Shown one piece after another: positions 17,396-26,876 of a DNA stretch of 61,945 bases (position 1 is its first letter; each line of letters begins with the position of its first letter). Where the stretch lies: the NCBI RefSeq assembly GCF_014190915.1, contig NZ_JACHVU010000019.1, positions 1 through 61,945 on the forward strand, given 5' to 3'. Source of the stretch: Mycolicibacterium iranicum. Its GTDB lineage: Bacteria > Actinomycetota > Actinomycetes > Mycobacteriales > Mycobacteriaceae. Position numbers and translations under genes: made by a program. The notes under the pieces were generated by a model that was given only the letters and a program-made list of their open reading frames with translations, did not search any database and had not been told where the DNA came from.

Positions 17396-18624
17396 CCTAT
17401 CCCGATCCGACGCTGTTCGGCCACGATCCGTGGTGGCTGATCCTGGCCAAAGCGCTGGGTATCTTCGGCTTCCTGGTACTGACAGTCCTCACCGCGATCC
17501 TGCTCGAACGCAAGATCCTGGGCCGCATGCAGTTGCGGTTCGGCCCGAACCGGGTCGGCCCGCGGGGGCTGCTCCAGTCACTGGCCGACGGGGTCAAACT
17601 CGCGCTCAAGGAGGGACTCATCCCGGCCGGGGTGGACAAGTGGATCTACCTCGCCGCGCCCGTCATCTCGGTGATCCCGGCGTTCATGGCGTTCGCCGTC
17701 ATCCCGTTGGGCGGCGAGGTCTCGATTCTCGGCCACCGCACCGCGCTGCAGCTCACGGATCTGCCCGTCGCAGTGCTCTACATCCTGGCCGTCACCTCCA
17801 TCGGCGTGTACGGCATCGTGCTCGCGGGCTGGGCGTCGGGCTCGGTGTACCCGCTGCTGGGCGGGCTGCGGTCCTCGGCACAGGTGGTCTCCTACGAGAT
17901 CGCGATGGCGCTGTCGTTCGCCGCGGTGTTCCTGTACTCGGGCACCATGTCGACGTCGGGGATCGTCGCCGCCCAGAACGACGTCTGGTATGTGTTCCTG
18001 CTGCTGCCGTCGTTCCTGGTGTACCTGACGTCCATGGTCGGCGAGACCAACCGTGCGCCTTTCGATCTGCCCGAAGCCGAAGGCGAGCTCGTCGGCGGTT
18101 TCCACACCGAGTACTCGTCGCTGAAATTCGCGATGTTCATGCTGGCCGAATACGTGAACATGACGACCGTGTCGGCGTTGGCGACCACGCTGTTCCTGGG
18201 CGGGTGGCACGCACCGTGGCCGATCAGCATCTGGGACGGCGCCAACACCGGGTGGTGGCCGCTGCTGTGGTTCACCGCCAAGGTGTGGCTGTTCCTGTTC
18301 TTCTTCATGTGGTTGCGCGCAACACTTCCCAGGATGCGCTACGACCAGTTCATGGCGCTGGGCTGGAAGCTGCTCATCCCGGTGTCGCTCGGTTGGATTG
18401 CGATCGTCGCCACCACCCACGCCCTGCAGGACCGCGGTTATCCGACCTGGGTGACTGCGGCGATCGGGTTGGCGGTCGTCGCGCTGTTCGCCGCCGTGCT
18501 GACGGCATGGCGCAGGATGCGGGCCCGCAGGATTCGGAAGGAACCGGCGCTGCCCGCAGCGCCGGCGGACGAGGGCGCCTTCCCGGTGCCACCGATACCG
18601 GTGAAGGAGCATGCCGATGCCTAG
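17392..18624 (+). CDS. nuoH: NADH-quinone oxidoreductase subunit H
   Basis: A 410-aa membrane subunit that links the quinone site to the proton pumps. Conserved pieces are 'LLERKILGRMQLRFGPNRVGP' (about 36-56, split here by memory of the family), 'ADGVKLALKEG', and 'GETNRAPFDLPEAEGELVGGF' in the charged loop. About eight helices are predicted, plus a polar C-terminal extension of some 50 residues. GTG start overlaps nuoG by four bases; it overlaps nuoI by eight. Confidence 0.96.
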   Translation: MTYPDPTLFGHDPWWLILAKALGIFGFLVLTVLTAILLERKILGRMQLRFGPNRVGPRGLLQSLADGVKLALKEGLIPAGVDKWIYLAAPVISVIPAFMAFAVIPLGGEVSILGHRTALQLTDLPVAVLYILAVTSIGVYGIVLAGWASGSVYPLLGGLRSSAQVVSYEIAMALSFAAVFLYSGTMSTSGIVAAQNDVWYVFLLLPSFLVYLTSMVGETNRAPFDLPEAEGELVGGFHTEYSSLKFAMFMLAEYVNMTTVSALATTLFLGGWHAPWPISIWDGANTGWWPLLWFTAKVWLFLFFFMWLRATLPRMRYDQFMALGWKLLIPVSLGWIAIVATTHALQDRGYPTWVTAAIGLAVVALFAAVLTAWRRMRARRIRKEPALPAAPADEGAFPVPPIPVKEHADA

Positions 18625-19156
18625 ATTCCTCGACGCCGTCGCCGGGTTCGGTGTCACGTTCGGCTCGATGTTCAAGAAGCCGGTCACCGAGGAGTACCCC
18701 GAGAAGCCGGGACCCGTCGCAAAGCGCTATCACGGCCGTCACCAATTGAACCGCTACGCAGACGGTCTGGAGAAGTGCATCGGGTGCGAGCTGTGCGCAT
18801 GGGCGTGCCCCGCGGATGCGATCTTCGTGGAGGGGGCCGACAACACCGACGCCGAACGTTTCTCCCCCGGTGAGCGTTACGGCCGCGTCTACCAGATCAA
18901 CTACCTGAGGTGCATTGGATGCGGGTTGTGCATCGAAGCGTGCCCGACGCGCGCGCTGACGATGACCAACGACTACGAGATGGCCGACGACAACCGCGCC
19001 GACCTGATCTACGGCAAGGACAAGCTGCTCGCCCCGCTCGCGCCGGGGATGGAGGCTCCGCCGCATGCGATGCAACCCGGGTGCACCGACGACGACTACT
19101 ACCGGGGCAATGTCCTGGGCACCATCGCGCCTTCGGCTTCCGAGGCCGCGCAGTGA
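18617..19156 (+). CDS. nuoI: NADH-quinone oxidoreductase subunit I
   Basis: A 179-aa ferredoxin-like subunit with two [4Fe-4S] clusters (N6a, N6b). Ligand sets are Cys54/57/60 with Cys109, and Cys99/102/105 with Cys64, in 'CIGCELCAWACP' and 'CIGCGLCIEACP'. Two close ATGs exist; 18617 is chosen because AAGGAG at 18604-18609 is 7 bases from it but only 1 base from ATG 18611. Overlaps nuoJ by four bases. Confidence 0.96.
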   Translation: MPRFLDAVAGFGVTFGSMFKKPVTEEYPEKPGPVAKRYHGRHQLNRYADGLEKCIGCELCAWACPADAIFVEGADNTDAERFSPGERYGRVYQINYLRCIGCGLCIEACPTRALTMTNDYEMADDNRADLIYGKDKLLAPLAPGMEAPPHAMQPGCTDDDYYRGNVLGTIAPSASEAAQ

Positions 19157-19878
19157 CCGAGACGATCCTGTTCTGGGTGATGGCGGCGGTGGCCGTAGCG
19201 GGTGCGCTCGGCGTCGTCGCGGCGCCGAAGGCCGTCTACTCGGCCATCTCGCTGGCGATGACGATGATCGCGCTCGCCGTTCTGTACATCGCCCAGGATG
19301 CGCCGTTCCTCGGGGTCGTGCAGATCGTCGTCTACACCGGCGCGGTCATGATGCTGTTCCTGTTCGTCGTGATGCTCATCGGCGTCGACTCGTCGGAATC
19401 GCTGGTGGAAACGCTACGGGGACAACGCGTTGCCGCCATCGCGGTCGGCGTGGGCTTCGGCGTCCTGCTGGTCGCCGGGATCGGCAACGTCTCGGTCGCC
19501 GGGTTCGTGGGGCTCGACCAGGCCAACGCCGGAGGCAATGTGGAGGGACTGGCCTCGCTGATCTTCACGCGGTATTTGTGGGCCTTCGAGCTGACCGGTG
19601 CGCTGCTGATCACCGCCGCGCTGGGTGCCATGGTCCTCGCGCACCGGGAACGCTTCGAGCGCCGCAAGACCCAACGCGAACTGGCGGTGGAACGATTCGC
19701 TCCCGGCGGTCACCCGACCACGCTGCCGAACCCCGGCGTCTACGCCCGGCACAACGCCGTCGACGTTCCCGCCCGGCTGCCCGACGGCTCCGGATCCGAG
19801 TTGTCGGTCAGCGCGATCCTGCAGGTGCGCGAGGTGCCGACCCAGGACGATGTCACCGGCCGGGACGGCGGCCGCTGA
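19153..19878 (+). CDS. nuoJ: NADH-quinone oxidoreductase subunit J
   Basis: A 241-aa membrane subunit with five predicted helices in the first 165 residues, including 'VQIVVYTGAVMMLFLFVVML', the conserved third helix that carries the pi-bulge in known structures. The remaining 75 residues are a soluble, polar C-terminal tail longer than in E. coli. GTG start overlaps the nuoI stop by four bases; it overlaps nuoK by one base. Confidence 0.94.
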   Translation: MTETILFWVMAAVAVAGALGVVAAPKAVYSAISLAMTMIALAVLYIAQDAPFLGVVQIVVYTGAVMMLFLFVVMLIGVDSSESLVETLRGQRVAAIAVGVGFGVLLVAGIGNVSVAGFVGLDQANAGGNVEGLASLIFTRYLWAFELTGALLITAALGAMVLAHRERFERRKTQRELAVERFAPGGHPTTLPNPGVYARHNAVDVPARLPDGSGSELSVSAILQVREVPTQDDVTGRDGGR

Positions 19879-20177
19879 TGAATCCCGACAACTACCTCTA
19901 CCTGTCCGCGCTGCTGTTCACCATCGGCGCTGCCGGAGTGCTGCTGCGCCGCAACGCGATCGTCATGTTCATGTGCGTCGAATTGATGCTCAACGCGGCC
20001 AATCTCGCGTTCGTCGCGTTCTCGCGGATGCACGGTCACCTCGACGGCCAGGTGGTCGCGTTCTTCACGATGGTGGTCGCGGCGTGCGAGGTCGTCATCG
20101 GGCTGGCGATCATCATGACGATTTTCCGGACCCGGCGCTCCGCAAGCGTCGACGCGGCCAGCCTGCTGAGGCACTGA
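19878..20177 (+). CDS. nuoK: NADH-quinone oxidoreductase subunit K
   Basis: A 99-aa subunit with three transmembrane helices. The conserved Glu in 'CVELMLNAANL' and a second acid in 'AACEVVIGLAI' are the pair of buried glutamates needed for coupling in characterised enzymes. Length is typical. Followed after 6 bases by nuoL. Confidence 0.96.
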   Translation: MNPDNYLYLSALLFTIGAAGVLLRRNAIVMFMCVELMLNAANLAFVAFSRMHGHLDGQVVAFFTMVVAACEVVIGLAIIMTIFRTRRSASVDAASLLRH

Positions 20178-20183
20178 GACCCC

Positions 20184-22088
20184 ATGACGCTACCCGTGTG
20201 GCTTCTCATCGCGCTCCCGCTTGCCGGTGCGGCCGTCCTTCTGCTGTCCGGCCGGCGATCGGACAGGTGGGGCCACCTGCTCGGCACGGTCGCGTCGCTG
20301 GCCTCCTTCGCCTGTGCGGCAGCGCTGTTCGCCGCCATGCTGGGCCGCCACGGCGAAGACCGCGCCGTCCACGAGACGTTGTTCAGCTGGGTGCCCGTCG
20401 GCGGGCTGAGCGTCGACTTCGGCCTGCAGCTCGACCAGCTGTCGATGTGCTTCGTGCTGTTGATCACCGGCGTCGGTTCGCTGATCCACATCTATTCGAT
20501 CGGGTACATGAAGGAGGACGCCGGCCGCCGGCGATTCTTCGCCTACCTGAACCTGTTTCTGGCTGCGATGCTGCTGCTGGTCCTCGCCGACAACTACCTC
20601 GGCCTCTACATGGGCTGGGAGGGCGTGGGTCTCGCGTCGTATCTGCTGATCGGCTTCTGGTCGCACAAGCCGTCGGCGGCCACCGCAGCCAAGAAGGCGT
20701 TCGTCGTCAACCGCGTCGGTGACATCGGGTTGGCCGTCGCCCTGATGATCATGTTCACCGCGGTCGGCGCCGTGTCGTTCTCCGAGGTGTTCGAGGCCGC
20801 GCCGCAACTCGGCGAGGGGACGCTCACCGCCCTCGGGTTGATGTTGTTGCTGGCGGCATGCGGGAAATCCGCCCAGGTGCCGCTGCAATCCTGGCTCGGG
20901 GATGCGATGGAGGGACCGACCCCGGTGTCGGCCCTGATCCACGCGGCGACGATGGTGACCGCGGGCGTCTACCTCATCGTGCGTTCGGGGCCCGTGTTCG
21001 ACCTGGCCCCGCACGCACAGACCGCGGTCGTGGTGGTCGGTGCGGTGACGCTGCTCTTCGGTGCGGTGATCGGCTGCGCGAAGGACGACATCAAGAAGGC
21101 GCTCGCCGCGTCCACCATGAGCCAGATCGGTTACATGGTCCTGGCGGCCGGTCTCGGCCCCGCGGGATACGCGTTCGCGATCATGCACCTTCTGACGCAC
21201 GGCTTCTTCAAGGCGGGCCTGTTCCTCGGCGCCGGCTCGGTGATGCACGCCATGGACGACGAGGTGGACATGCGCCGCTACGGCGGGCTGCGGACCGCCC
21301 TGCCGATCACTTTCGTCACGTTCGGTCTCGGTTACCTCGCGATCATCGGCATTCCGCCGCTGGCGGGCTTCTTCTCCAAGGACGGCATCATCGAGGTGGC
21401 GCTCGGCGCGGGCGGTGTCAAAGGCGTGATCCTCGGCGGGGCAACGATTCTCGGCGCGGGCATCACCGCCTTCTACATGACCCGGGTGATGTTGATGACC
21501 TTCTTCGGCGAGAAGCGCTGGGCCTCCGCGGCGAGCGGCGACGGGCACGGCGCACCCCATCCTCATGAGGCGCCCGCGGTGATGACGGTGCCGATGATCA
21601 TCCTTGCGATCGGTTCGGTCACCGCCGGTGGCGCGCTGGCCGTCGGGGGCACCCTGGAGCACTGGCTCGAACCGGTCGTCGGTGCCCACGAGATCCACCA
21701 TGTGCTGCCCGTCTGGGTCGTGACGGTGATCGTGCTGTCGGTGGTTGCGGTCGGCATCGCCGTCGCCTACCGCATGTACGGCACCCGCGCCGTCCCGTCC
21801 GACGTCCCGGCCGGATCGGCCCTGACCGTCGCCGCACGCCGGGATCTCTACGGCGATGCGTTCAACGAAAGGGTGCTCATGCGTCCCGGGCTGTCCTTCA
21901 CCCGCGGGCTCGTCGAACTGGACGACGAGGCGGTCGACGGCGCGGCTTCGGGCCTGGCCGCGGGCGTCTCGCGGTTCTCGGATCGGTTGCGCGGGCTGCA
22001 GACCGGGTTCGCGCGCTCGTACGCGCTGTCGATGCTGGCCGGCGCGACCGTGGTCGTCGCGATGATCCTGGCGGTGAACCTGTGGTGA
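20184..22088 (+). CDS. nuoL: NADH-quinone oxidoreductase subunit L
   Basis: A 634-aa antiporter-like proton-pumping subunit at the tip of the membrane arm. Recognised segments are 'LGLYMGWEGVGLASYLLIGFW' (conserved Glu of helix 5, quoted region split across 20611-20670), 'DAMEGPTPVSALIHAATMV', and 'DDIKKALAASTMSQIGYM'. A long C-terminal part includes the amphipathic lateral helix and a final transmembrane anchor. Followed by nuoM with a GTGA overlap. Confidence 0.97.
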   Translation: MTLPVWLLIALPLAGAAVLLLSGRRSDRWGHLLGTVASLASFACAAALFAAMLGRHGEDRAVHETLFSWVPVGGLSVDFGLQLDQLSMCFVLLITGVGSLIHIYSIGYMKEDAGRRRFFAYLNLFLAAMLLLVLADNYLGLYMGWEGVGLASYLLIGFWSHKPSAATAAKKAFVVNRVGDIGLAVALMIMFTAVGAVSFSEVFEAAPQLGEGTLTALGLMLLLAACGKSAQVPLQSWLGDAMEGPTPVSALIHAATMVTAGVYLIVRSGPVFDLAPHAQTAVVVVGAVTLLFGAVIGCAKDDIKKALAASTMSQIGYMVLAAGLGPAGYAFAIMHLLTHGFFKAGLFLGAGSVMHAMDDEVDMRRYGGLRTALPITFVTFGLGYLAIIGIPPLAGFFSKDGIIEVALGAGGVKGVILGGATILGAGITAFYMTRVMLMTFFGEKRWASAASGDGHGAPHPHEAPAVMTVPMIILAIGSVTAGGALAVGGTLEHWLEPVVGAHEIHHVLPVWVVTVIVLSVVAVGIAVAYRMYGTRAVPSDVPAGSALTVAARRDLYGDAFNERVLMRPGLSFTRGLVELDDEAVDGAASGLAAGVSRFSDRLRGLQTGFARSYALSMLAGATVVVAMILAVNLW

Positions 22089-23659
22089 CGTCGCTGCCGC
22101 TGCTGACCGTGCTGTGGGCCCTGCCGATGGTGGGCGCGGCCGTGGTCCTGGTGCTGCCCGCCGCGGCCCGAGGCGTAGCCAAGTGGGCCGCGCTGGCGGT
22201 GTCGCTGGCGGTGCTGGCCGTCGCGGTCGTCGTCGCCGTCGAGTTCGATCCCGCCGGCGAGCAGTACCAATTCGTCGAGAACTACCGGTGGATTCCATCT
22301 TTCGGCACCGGTTACATCCTCGGCATCGACGGTATCGCCTTGGCACTGGTGGTGCTGACCGCGGTGCTGCTGCCGCTGCTCATCATCGCCGGCTGGAACG
22401 ACGCCCGCGATCAGCTGAGCTGGGGCGGTCGGTCGGTGCACATCTACCTGGCGCTGACCCTGGCCGTCGAGGGCATGGTGCTCATCTCGCTGGTATCCCT
22501 GGACATCCTGCTGTTCTACGTGTTCTTCGAGGCCATGCTGATCCCGATGTACTTCCTCATCGGCGGTTTCGGTGGTCAGGACCGCAGCCGGGCCGCGGTG
22601 AAGTTCCTGCTGTACAACCTCGTCGGCGGACTCATCATGCTCGCCGCGGTCGTGGGGCTCTACGTCGCGACGGCCACCAGCGACGCGTTCGATGCGGGCA
22701 CTTTCGACTTCCGCGCCATCGTCGCCGCGGTCGCCGGCGGCGAGTTCGTCCTCAACCCCGCGGTGATGCACCTGCTGTTCGGTGGGTTCATGTTCGCCTT
22801 CGCGGTCAAGGCCCCGCTGTGGCCGCTGCACCGCTGGCTACCCGATTCGGCGGTCGAGGCCACCCCCGCCAGCGCAGTGCTGATGATGGCGATCATGGAC
22901 AAGGTCGGTACGTTCGGCATGATCCGCTACTGCCTGCCGCTGTTCCCCGATTCAGCGCAATGGTTCGGCCCCGCGATCATCACCCTGGCCGTCATCGGCA
23001 TCATCTACGGCGCCGTCGTCGCCATCGGCCAGACCGACGTCATGCGCTTGATCGCCTATACCTCGATCTCCCACTTCGGCTTCATCATCCTGGGCATCTT
23101 CGTGATGACCACGCAGGGCCAGTCCGGATCGACCCTCTACATGGTCAACCACGGCATCTCCACGGCCGCACTGTTCCTCATCGCAGGGTTCCTGGTGTCG
23201 CGGCGCGGTTCCCGGCTCATCAGCGCGTACGGCGGGGTGCAGAAGGTGGCACCCGTCCTCGCCGGCACATTCCTTGTCGCCGGCCTGGCCACCCTGTCGC
23301 TGCCCGGACTGGCGCCGTTCATCAGTGAATTCCTGGTTCTCATCGGCACTTTCACCCGCTACCCGGTGCTCGCCGTACTGGCGGCCGGCGCGCTGGTCCT
23401 GTCCGCGGTCTACATCCTGTGGATGTGCCAGCGGATGATGACAGGCCCGGTCGCCGCCGGGTTGGCAGACGGTGACCGCAGATTCGGCGATCTGGTGCCG
23501 CGCGAACTCGTCGTGGTCGTGCCCCTGATCGCCCTGCTGCTGGTTCTGGGTATCTATCCCAAACCCGCCCTCGACGTGATCAACCCTGCCGTCACCCACA
23601 CCCTGACGACCATCGATCGGACTGACCCGGCACCCCGGACGGCGGAAGGCCCGAGATGA
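22085..23659 (+). CDS. nuoM: NADH-quinone oxidoreductase subunit M
   Basis: A 524-aa antiporter-like subunit with about fourteen helices. 'YVFFEAMLIPMYFLIG' holds the conserved Glu of helix 5, 'APLWPLHRWLPDSAVEATPAS' the broken helix 7 region, and 'YTSISHFGFIILG' the later Lys/His region. GTG 22085 was preferred to GTG 22082 because it gives the 4-base overlap common in this operon. The stop overlaps the nuoN ATG by four bases. Confidence 0.96.
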   Translation: MTSLPLLTVLWALPMVGAAVVLVLPAAARGVAKWAALAVSLAVLAVAVVVAVEFDPAGEQYQFVENYRWIPSFGTGYILGIDGIALALVVLTAVLLPLLIIAGWNDARDQLSWGGRSVHIYLALTLAVEGMVLISLVSLDILLFYVFFEAMLIPMYFLIGGFGGQDRSRAAVKFLLYNLVGGLIMLAAVVGLYVATATSDAFDAGTFDFRAIVAAVAGGEFVLNPAVMHLLFGGFMFAFAVKAPLWPLHRWLPDSAVEATPASAVLMMAIMDKVGTFGMIRYCLPLFPDSAQWFGPAIITLAVIGIIYGAVVAIGQTDVMRLIAYTSISHFGFIILGIFVMTTQGQSGSTLYMVNHGISTAALFLIAGFLVSRRGSRLISAYGGVQKVAPVLAGTFLVAGLATLSLPGLAPFISEFLVLIGTFTRYPVLAVLAAGALVLSAVYILWMCQRMMTGPVAAGLADGDRRFGDLVPRELVVVVPLIALLLVLGIYPKPALDVINPAVTHTLTTIDRTDPAPRTAEGPR

Positions 23660-25227
23660 ACATCCCCACGCCGACGGTCGAATACGGCCTGATCTCACCG
23701 ATGCTCATCGTGCTCGGCGCCGCCGTGCTCGGTGTGCTCGTCGAAGCGTTCCTGCCGCGACGCCGGCGCTACGGCGCGCAGGTGGCGCTGTCCCTGGTGG
23801 CTCTCGTCGCCGCGTTTGTGGCTGTCGTGCTGGTCGCGCGGGAGGTCGACGCGGGGGCGAGCGTGACCGCGGTCATGGGTGCGGTGGCCATCGACATGCC
23901 GGCGCTGTTCCTGCAGGGCACCATCCTGCTGGTCGCGGTGCTGGGCGTCCTGCTCATCGGTGAGCGCCAGCACGCCGCGGCGGACGGACCCGAGGGCGAA
24001 CGCGGCCTGGACGCGTTCACTCCCCAGGCCTCGGCCATCGCGGGAAGCGTCGCCGAGAAGGCAGCCACCCGAGCGGGAATCATTCAGACCGAGGTGTTCC
24101 CACTGACGATGTTCGCCGTCGGCGGCATGCTGCTGTTCCCCGCAGCCGACGACCTGCTGACGATGTTCATCGCACTGGAAGTCCTGTCGCTGCCGCTGTA
24201 CCTGTTGTGCGGCCTGGCGAGACGGCGACGGTTGCTGTCTCAGGAGTCGTCACTGAAATACTTTCTGCTGGGCGCCTTCTCGTCGGCGTTCTTCCTCTAC
24301 GGCGCCGCGATGCTGTACGGCTACGCCGGCACGCTGACCCTGCAGGGCATCGCCGACGCCGTGGCCTCCGGGGAGGGCAGGCCGGCGCTCGCCCTGCTCG
24401 GCATCGCGCTGCTGTCGGTCGGGATCCTGTTCAAGGTCGGTGCGGTGCCGTTCCATTCATGGATCCCGGACGTGTATCAGGGCGCCCCGACCCCGATCAC
24501 GGCCTTCATGGCGGCCGCGACCAAGATCGCCGCGTTCGGGGCGATGCTGCGCATCTTCTACGTCGCGCTGCCGGAGTTGCGCGACGACTGGCGGCCCGTG
24601 TTGTGGGCCGTGGCGATCCTGACGATGGTCGTCGGGACCGTCACGGCCGTCACCCAGAACGACGTCAAACGCATGCTGGGCTACTCCGCGGTCGCCCACA
24701 GCGGGTTCATCCTGACCGGCGTGATCGCCGGCAACGAGGCCGGCCTGTCCTCGACGCTGTTCTACCTTTTCGCGTACGGCTTTTCGACGGTCGGGGCGTT
24801 CGCGATCGTCGGCCTGGTGCGCGACGCCGACGGCGAGGAGGACACCGCGATGGCCCGCTGGGCGGGACTGGGCCGACGGTATCCATTGGTGGGTGTCGTG
24901 TTCTCGCTCTTCCTTCTCGCCTTCGCAGGCATCCCGCTGACGAGCGGGTTCGTCAGCAAGTTCGCGGTGTTCAAGGCGGCCGGTGAGGGCGGCGCGATCC
25001 CGCTGGTGGTCGTCGGTGTCGTCGCCAGCGCGATCGCCGCCTACTTCTACGTCCGGGTGATCGTGCTGATGTTCTTCACCGACCGGCCGGCGGATGCCCC
25101 GACGGTCGTGGTCCCCGGCGGCCTGACGACGGCCGTCGTCACGGTGACCGCGGCCGTGACGTTCGCCCTCGGGGCCCTGCCGCAACCTCTGCTCGACCTC
25201 GCCGACTCGGCGGATCGCTTCTTCTGA
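23656..25227 (+). CDS. nuoN: NADH-quinone oxidoreductase subunit N
   Basis: A 523-aa antiporter-like subunit, last of the operon. 'MFIALEVLSLPLYLLCG' has the conserved Glu, 'VPFHSWIPDVYQGAPTPITAF' the broken helix, and 'NDVKRMLGYSAVAHSGF' the Lys-bearing helix. A loop near residues 100-130 is longer and more polar than in E. coli. Only 13 bases separate its stop from the next ATG, and no terminator hairpin is visible there, so read-through into the crotonase gene is possible. Confidence 0.96.
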   Translation: MNIPTPTVEYGLISPMLIVLGAAVLGVLVEAFLPRRRRYGAQVALSLVALVAAFVAVVLVAREVDAGASVTAVMGAVAIDMPALFLQGTILLVAVLGVLLIGERQHAAADGPEGERGLDAFTPQASAIAGSVAEKAATRAGIIQTEVFPLTMFAVGGMLLFPAADDLLTMFIALEVLSLPLYLLCGLARRRRLLSQESSLKYFLLGAFSSAFFLYGAAMLYGYAGTLTLQGIADAVASGEGRPALALLGIALLSVGILFKVGAVPFHSWIPDVYQGAPTPITAFMAAATKIAAFGAMLRIFYVALPELRDDWRPVLWAVAILTMVVGTVTAVTQNDVKRMLGYSAVAHSGFILTGVIAGNEAGLSSTLFYLFAYGFSTVGAFAIVGLVRDADGEEDTAMARWAGLGRRYPLVGVVFSLFLLAFAGIPLTSGFVSKFAVFKAAGEGGAIPLVVVGVVASAIAAYFYVRVIVLMFFTDRPADAPTVVVPGGLTTAVVTVTAAVTFALGALPQPLLDLADSADRFF

Positions 25228-25240
25228 TAGCAAGGCAGCC

Positions 25241-26008
25241 ATGCTCGTACTGACCTCCGATCACGACGGCGTGCGGATGATCACGCTGAACAGGCCCGCC
25301 GCCAGGAATGCACTCAGCCGCGATCTGATCCGCGCGGCCTATGCGGCGTTGACCGACGCCGACGCCGACGAGTCGGTCCGCGCGGTCGTTCTCACCGGTG
25401 CCGATCCGGCGTTCTGTGCCGGCGTCGACCTCAAAGAAGCTGCCCGGGACGGGCTTTCGTACTTCGAGGAGTTCCGGTCGCAGAGTTGCATTGCGGCGGT
25501 GGCGGCGATGCGCACCCCGGTGGTGGGGGCCATCAACGGGGCGACGTTCACCGGAGGGCTGGAGATGGCGCTGGGGTGCGACTTCCTGATCGCCTCGGAG
25601 CGCGCGGTTTTCGCCGACACACACGCGCGGGTCGGCATTCTGCCCGGCGGCGGGATGACGGCGCGGCTGCCACAGCTGGTGGGAGCGGCGATGGCCCGGC
25701 GGTTGTCGATGACCGGCGAGGTGGTCGACGCTGTCCGCGCCGAGCGGATCGGGCTGGTCACCGAAGTGGTGCCCCACGGCCGTCTGCTGGAGCGTGCCGT
25801 CGAGCTCGCTCGCCAGATCGCCGACGTCCCGCGGCCGACCATGCGCGGCCTCAAGGAGATCTACACGACCGGCGCCGCGGCGGTGATCGATCCCGCGCTG
25901 TCGGCCGAAGAGACCATCGCGTTCGCCCAGCACCGGGACTTCGACGGGCTCGGCGACCGGTTCAGCGCGGTCGCGCAGCGCAACAGGGAGCAGATCGACC
26001 CCAGCTGA
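25241..26008 (+). CDS. enoyl-CoA hydratase/isomerase (crotonase) family protein
   Basis: A 255-aa crotonase. The oxyanion-hole segments are 'DPAFCAGVDLKE' and 'INGATFTGGLEMALGCD'. Glu108 lines up with the first catalytic glutamate of rat enoyl-CoA hydratase (Glu144). The second one (Glu164) is replaced by His128 in 'THARVGILPGGG'. A hydratase reaction is therefore uncertain; isomerase, hydrolase or another crotonase chemistry is possible. It follows nuoN by 13 bases with GCAAGGCA as a weak ribosome-binding site, but it has no known role in complex I. Confidence 0.87.
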   Translation: MLVLTSDHDGVRMITLNRPAARNALSRDLIRAAYAALTDADADESVRAVVLTGADPAFCAGVDLKEAARDGLSYFEEFRSQSCIAAVAAMRTPVVGAINGATFTGGLEMALGCDFLIASERAVFADTHARVGILPGGGMTARLPQLVGAAMARRLSMTGEVVDAVRAERIGLVTEVVPHGRLLERAVELARQIADVPRPTMRGLKEIYTTGAAAVIDPALSAEETIAFAQHRDFDGLGDRFSAVAQRNREQIDPS

Positions 26009-26027
26009 CCCGGACCGAGGGCCACTT

Positions 26028-26162
26028 GCACCGCGAGCGCGCGTGTCTGCACGCCGCCACGCCGCGCAACCCGGCATCCTGCGCGCGCTCACACGCCGCG
26101 AACGCGCGCAAAAGGCCACAGCTGAACGTTGTGTCGCGAGCAGACACGCGCGCTCGCGGTGC
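26028..26162. repeat. dispersed palindromic repeat, long copy
   Basis: Perfect 23-base inverted arms at 26028-26050 and 26140-26162 (rich in CGCGAGCGCGCG) enclose about 90 bases. The left 27 bases (26028-26054) are identical to 38683-38709, and GTGTCGCGAG plus a GCGCGCTCGCGG block on the right side also recur at the second copy. The element fills the gap between two convergent genes and could form a very stable hairpin acting as a terminator. It encodes nothing recognisable. Confidence 0.75.
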
Positions 26163-26187
26163 GGAGGATCAGGGCGTCGGCGCGTGA

Positions 26188-26868
26188 CTACGGGCGGCGC
26201 TGGATGAATTGCACCGTCGGGCGGCCGCCGAAGGACGGGTGCGGCTGCGTGGTCTGCGCGACCTGCGTGCGCGCCTGGTCGATCACCGGGGTGTCCGGGT
26301 CGAGCACCCGCAGATACACCTCGTGCGCTGCGAGGGACGCCACCGCCGCCTCGATATGGCCGTCGACGGGCTGGCCGTGCGTGGCGCCCGAACCGTTCTC
26401 GAACAGCCAGCGCGGCGGATCGGCCAGTGTGTCATAGGCTTTCGCCACGGCCTTCGCGAACTCGATGTGATCGGTCTGGTTCGGCTCCCCCGGCGCCCAT
26501 TCGTCGCCGCTGTAGATCGTGACGACGACATCCGGCGCCGCTTCCGCGATCGCCGTGGCGATCCTGTCGTGCAACGCGGGCGTGTCCCGGACCGAACCGT
26601 CGGGGAAATCCCAGAACTCGACGTCGTCGACACCGACGATCGCCGCCGATCTGCGCTGCTCGCCCTCCCGGAGCGGGCCCGCCTCCTCGGGCGCCATTCC
26701 CTCGATCCCCCGTTCACCACGCGTCGCCAGCGCGTAGCGCACCGTCCGCCCCGCCGCAGTCCACGCCGCCACGGCCGCCCCGATGCCGTACTCGGGGTCG
26801 TCCGGATGCGGAACCAGCACCAGCGCGGTGCGCCAGTCGGTCGGGAAGGGCTCCAAGGTCGGCGTCAC
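26188..26868 (-). CDS. PIG-L/LmbE family deacetylase
   Basis: A 226-aa protein of the PIG-L (LmbE) zinc hydrolase family, which includes the mycothiol enzymes MshB and Mca. The metal-site motif 'PHPDDPEYG' is near the N-terminus, and a further His is in 'QTDHIEFAKAVAKAY'. The substrate is unknown; small N-acetyl or amide compounds are usual. The GTG at 26868 has a strong GAGGAGGGG site just upstream and lies 8 bases after the stop of the TetR gene, so the two are co-transcribed. Confidence 0.85.
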   Translation of the reverse strand: MTPTLEPFPTDWRTALVLVPHPDDPEYGIGAAVAAWTAAGRTVRYALATRGERGIEGMAPEEAGPLREGEQRRSAAIVGVDDVEFWDFPDGSVRDTPALHDRIATAIAEAAPDVVVTIYSGDEWAPGEPNQTDHIEFAKAVAKAYDTLADPPRWLFENGSGATHGQPVDGHIEAAVASLAAHEVYLRVLDPDTPVIDQARTQVAQTTQPHPSFGGRPTVQFIQRRP

Positions 26869-26876
26869 GCCCCTCC

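Noticed and set aside
20190..22346. A 718-codon open frame on the minus strand
   Set aside because: It is antisense to nuoL and the start of nuoM; the Arg/His/Gln-rich product has no recognisable domain.
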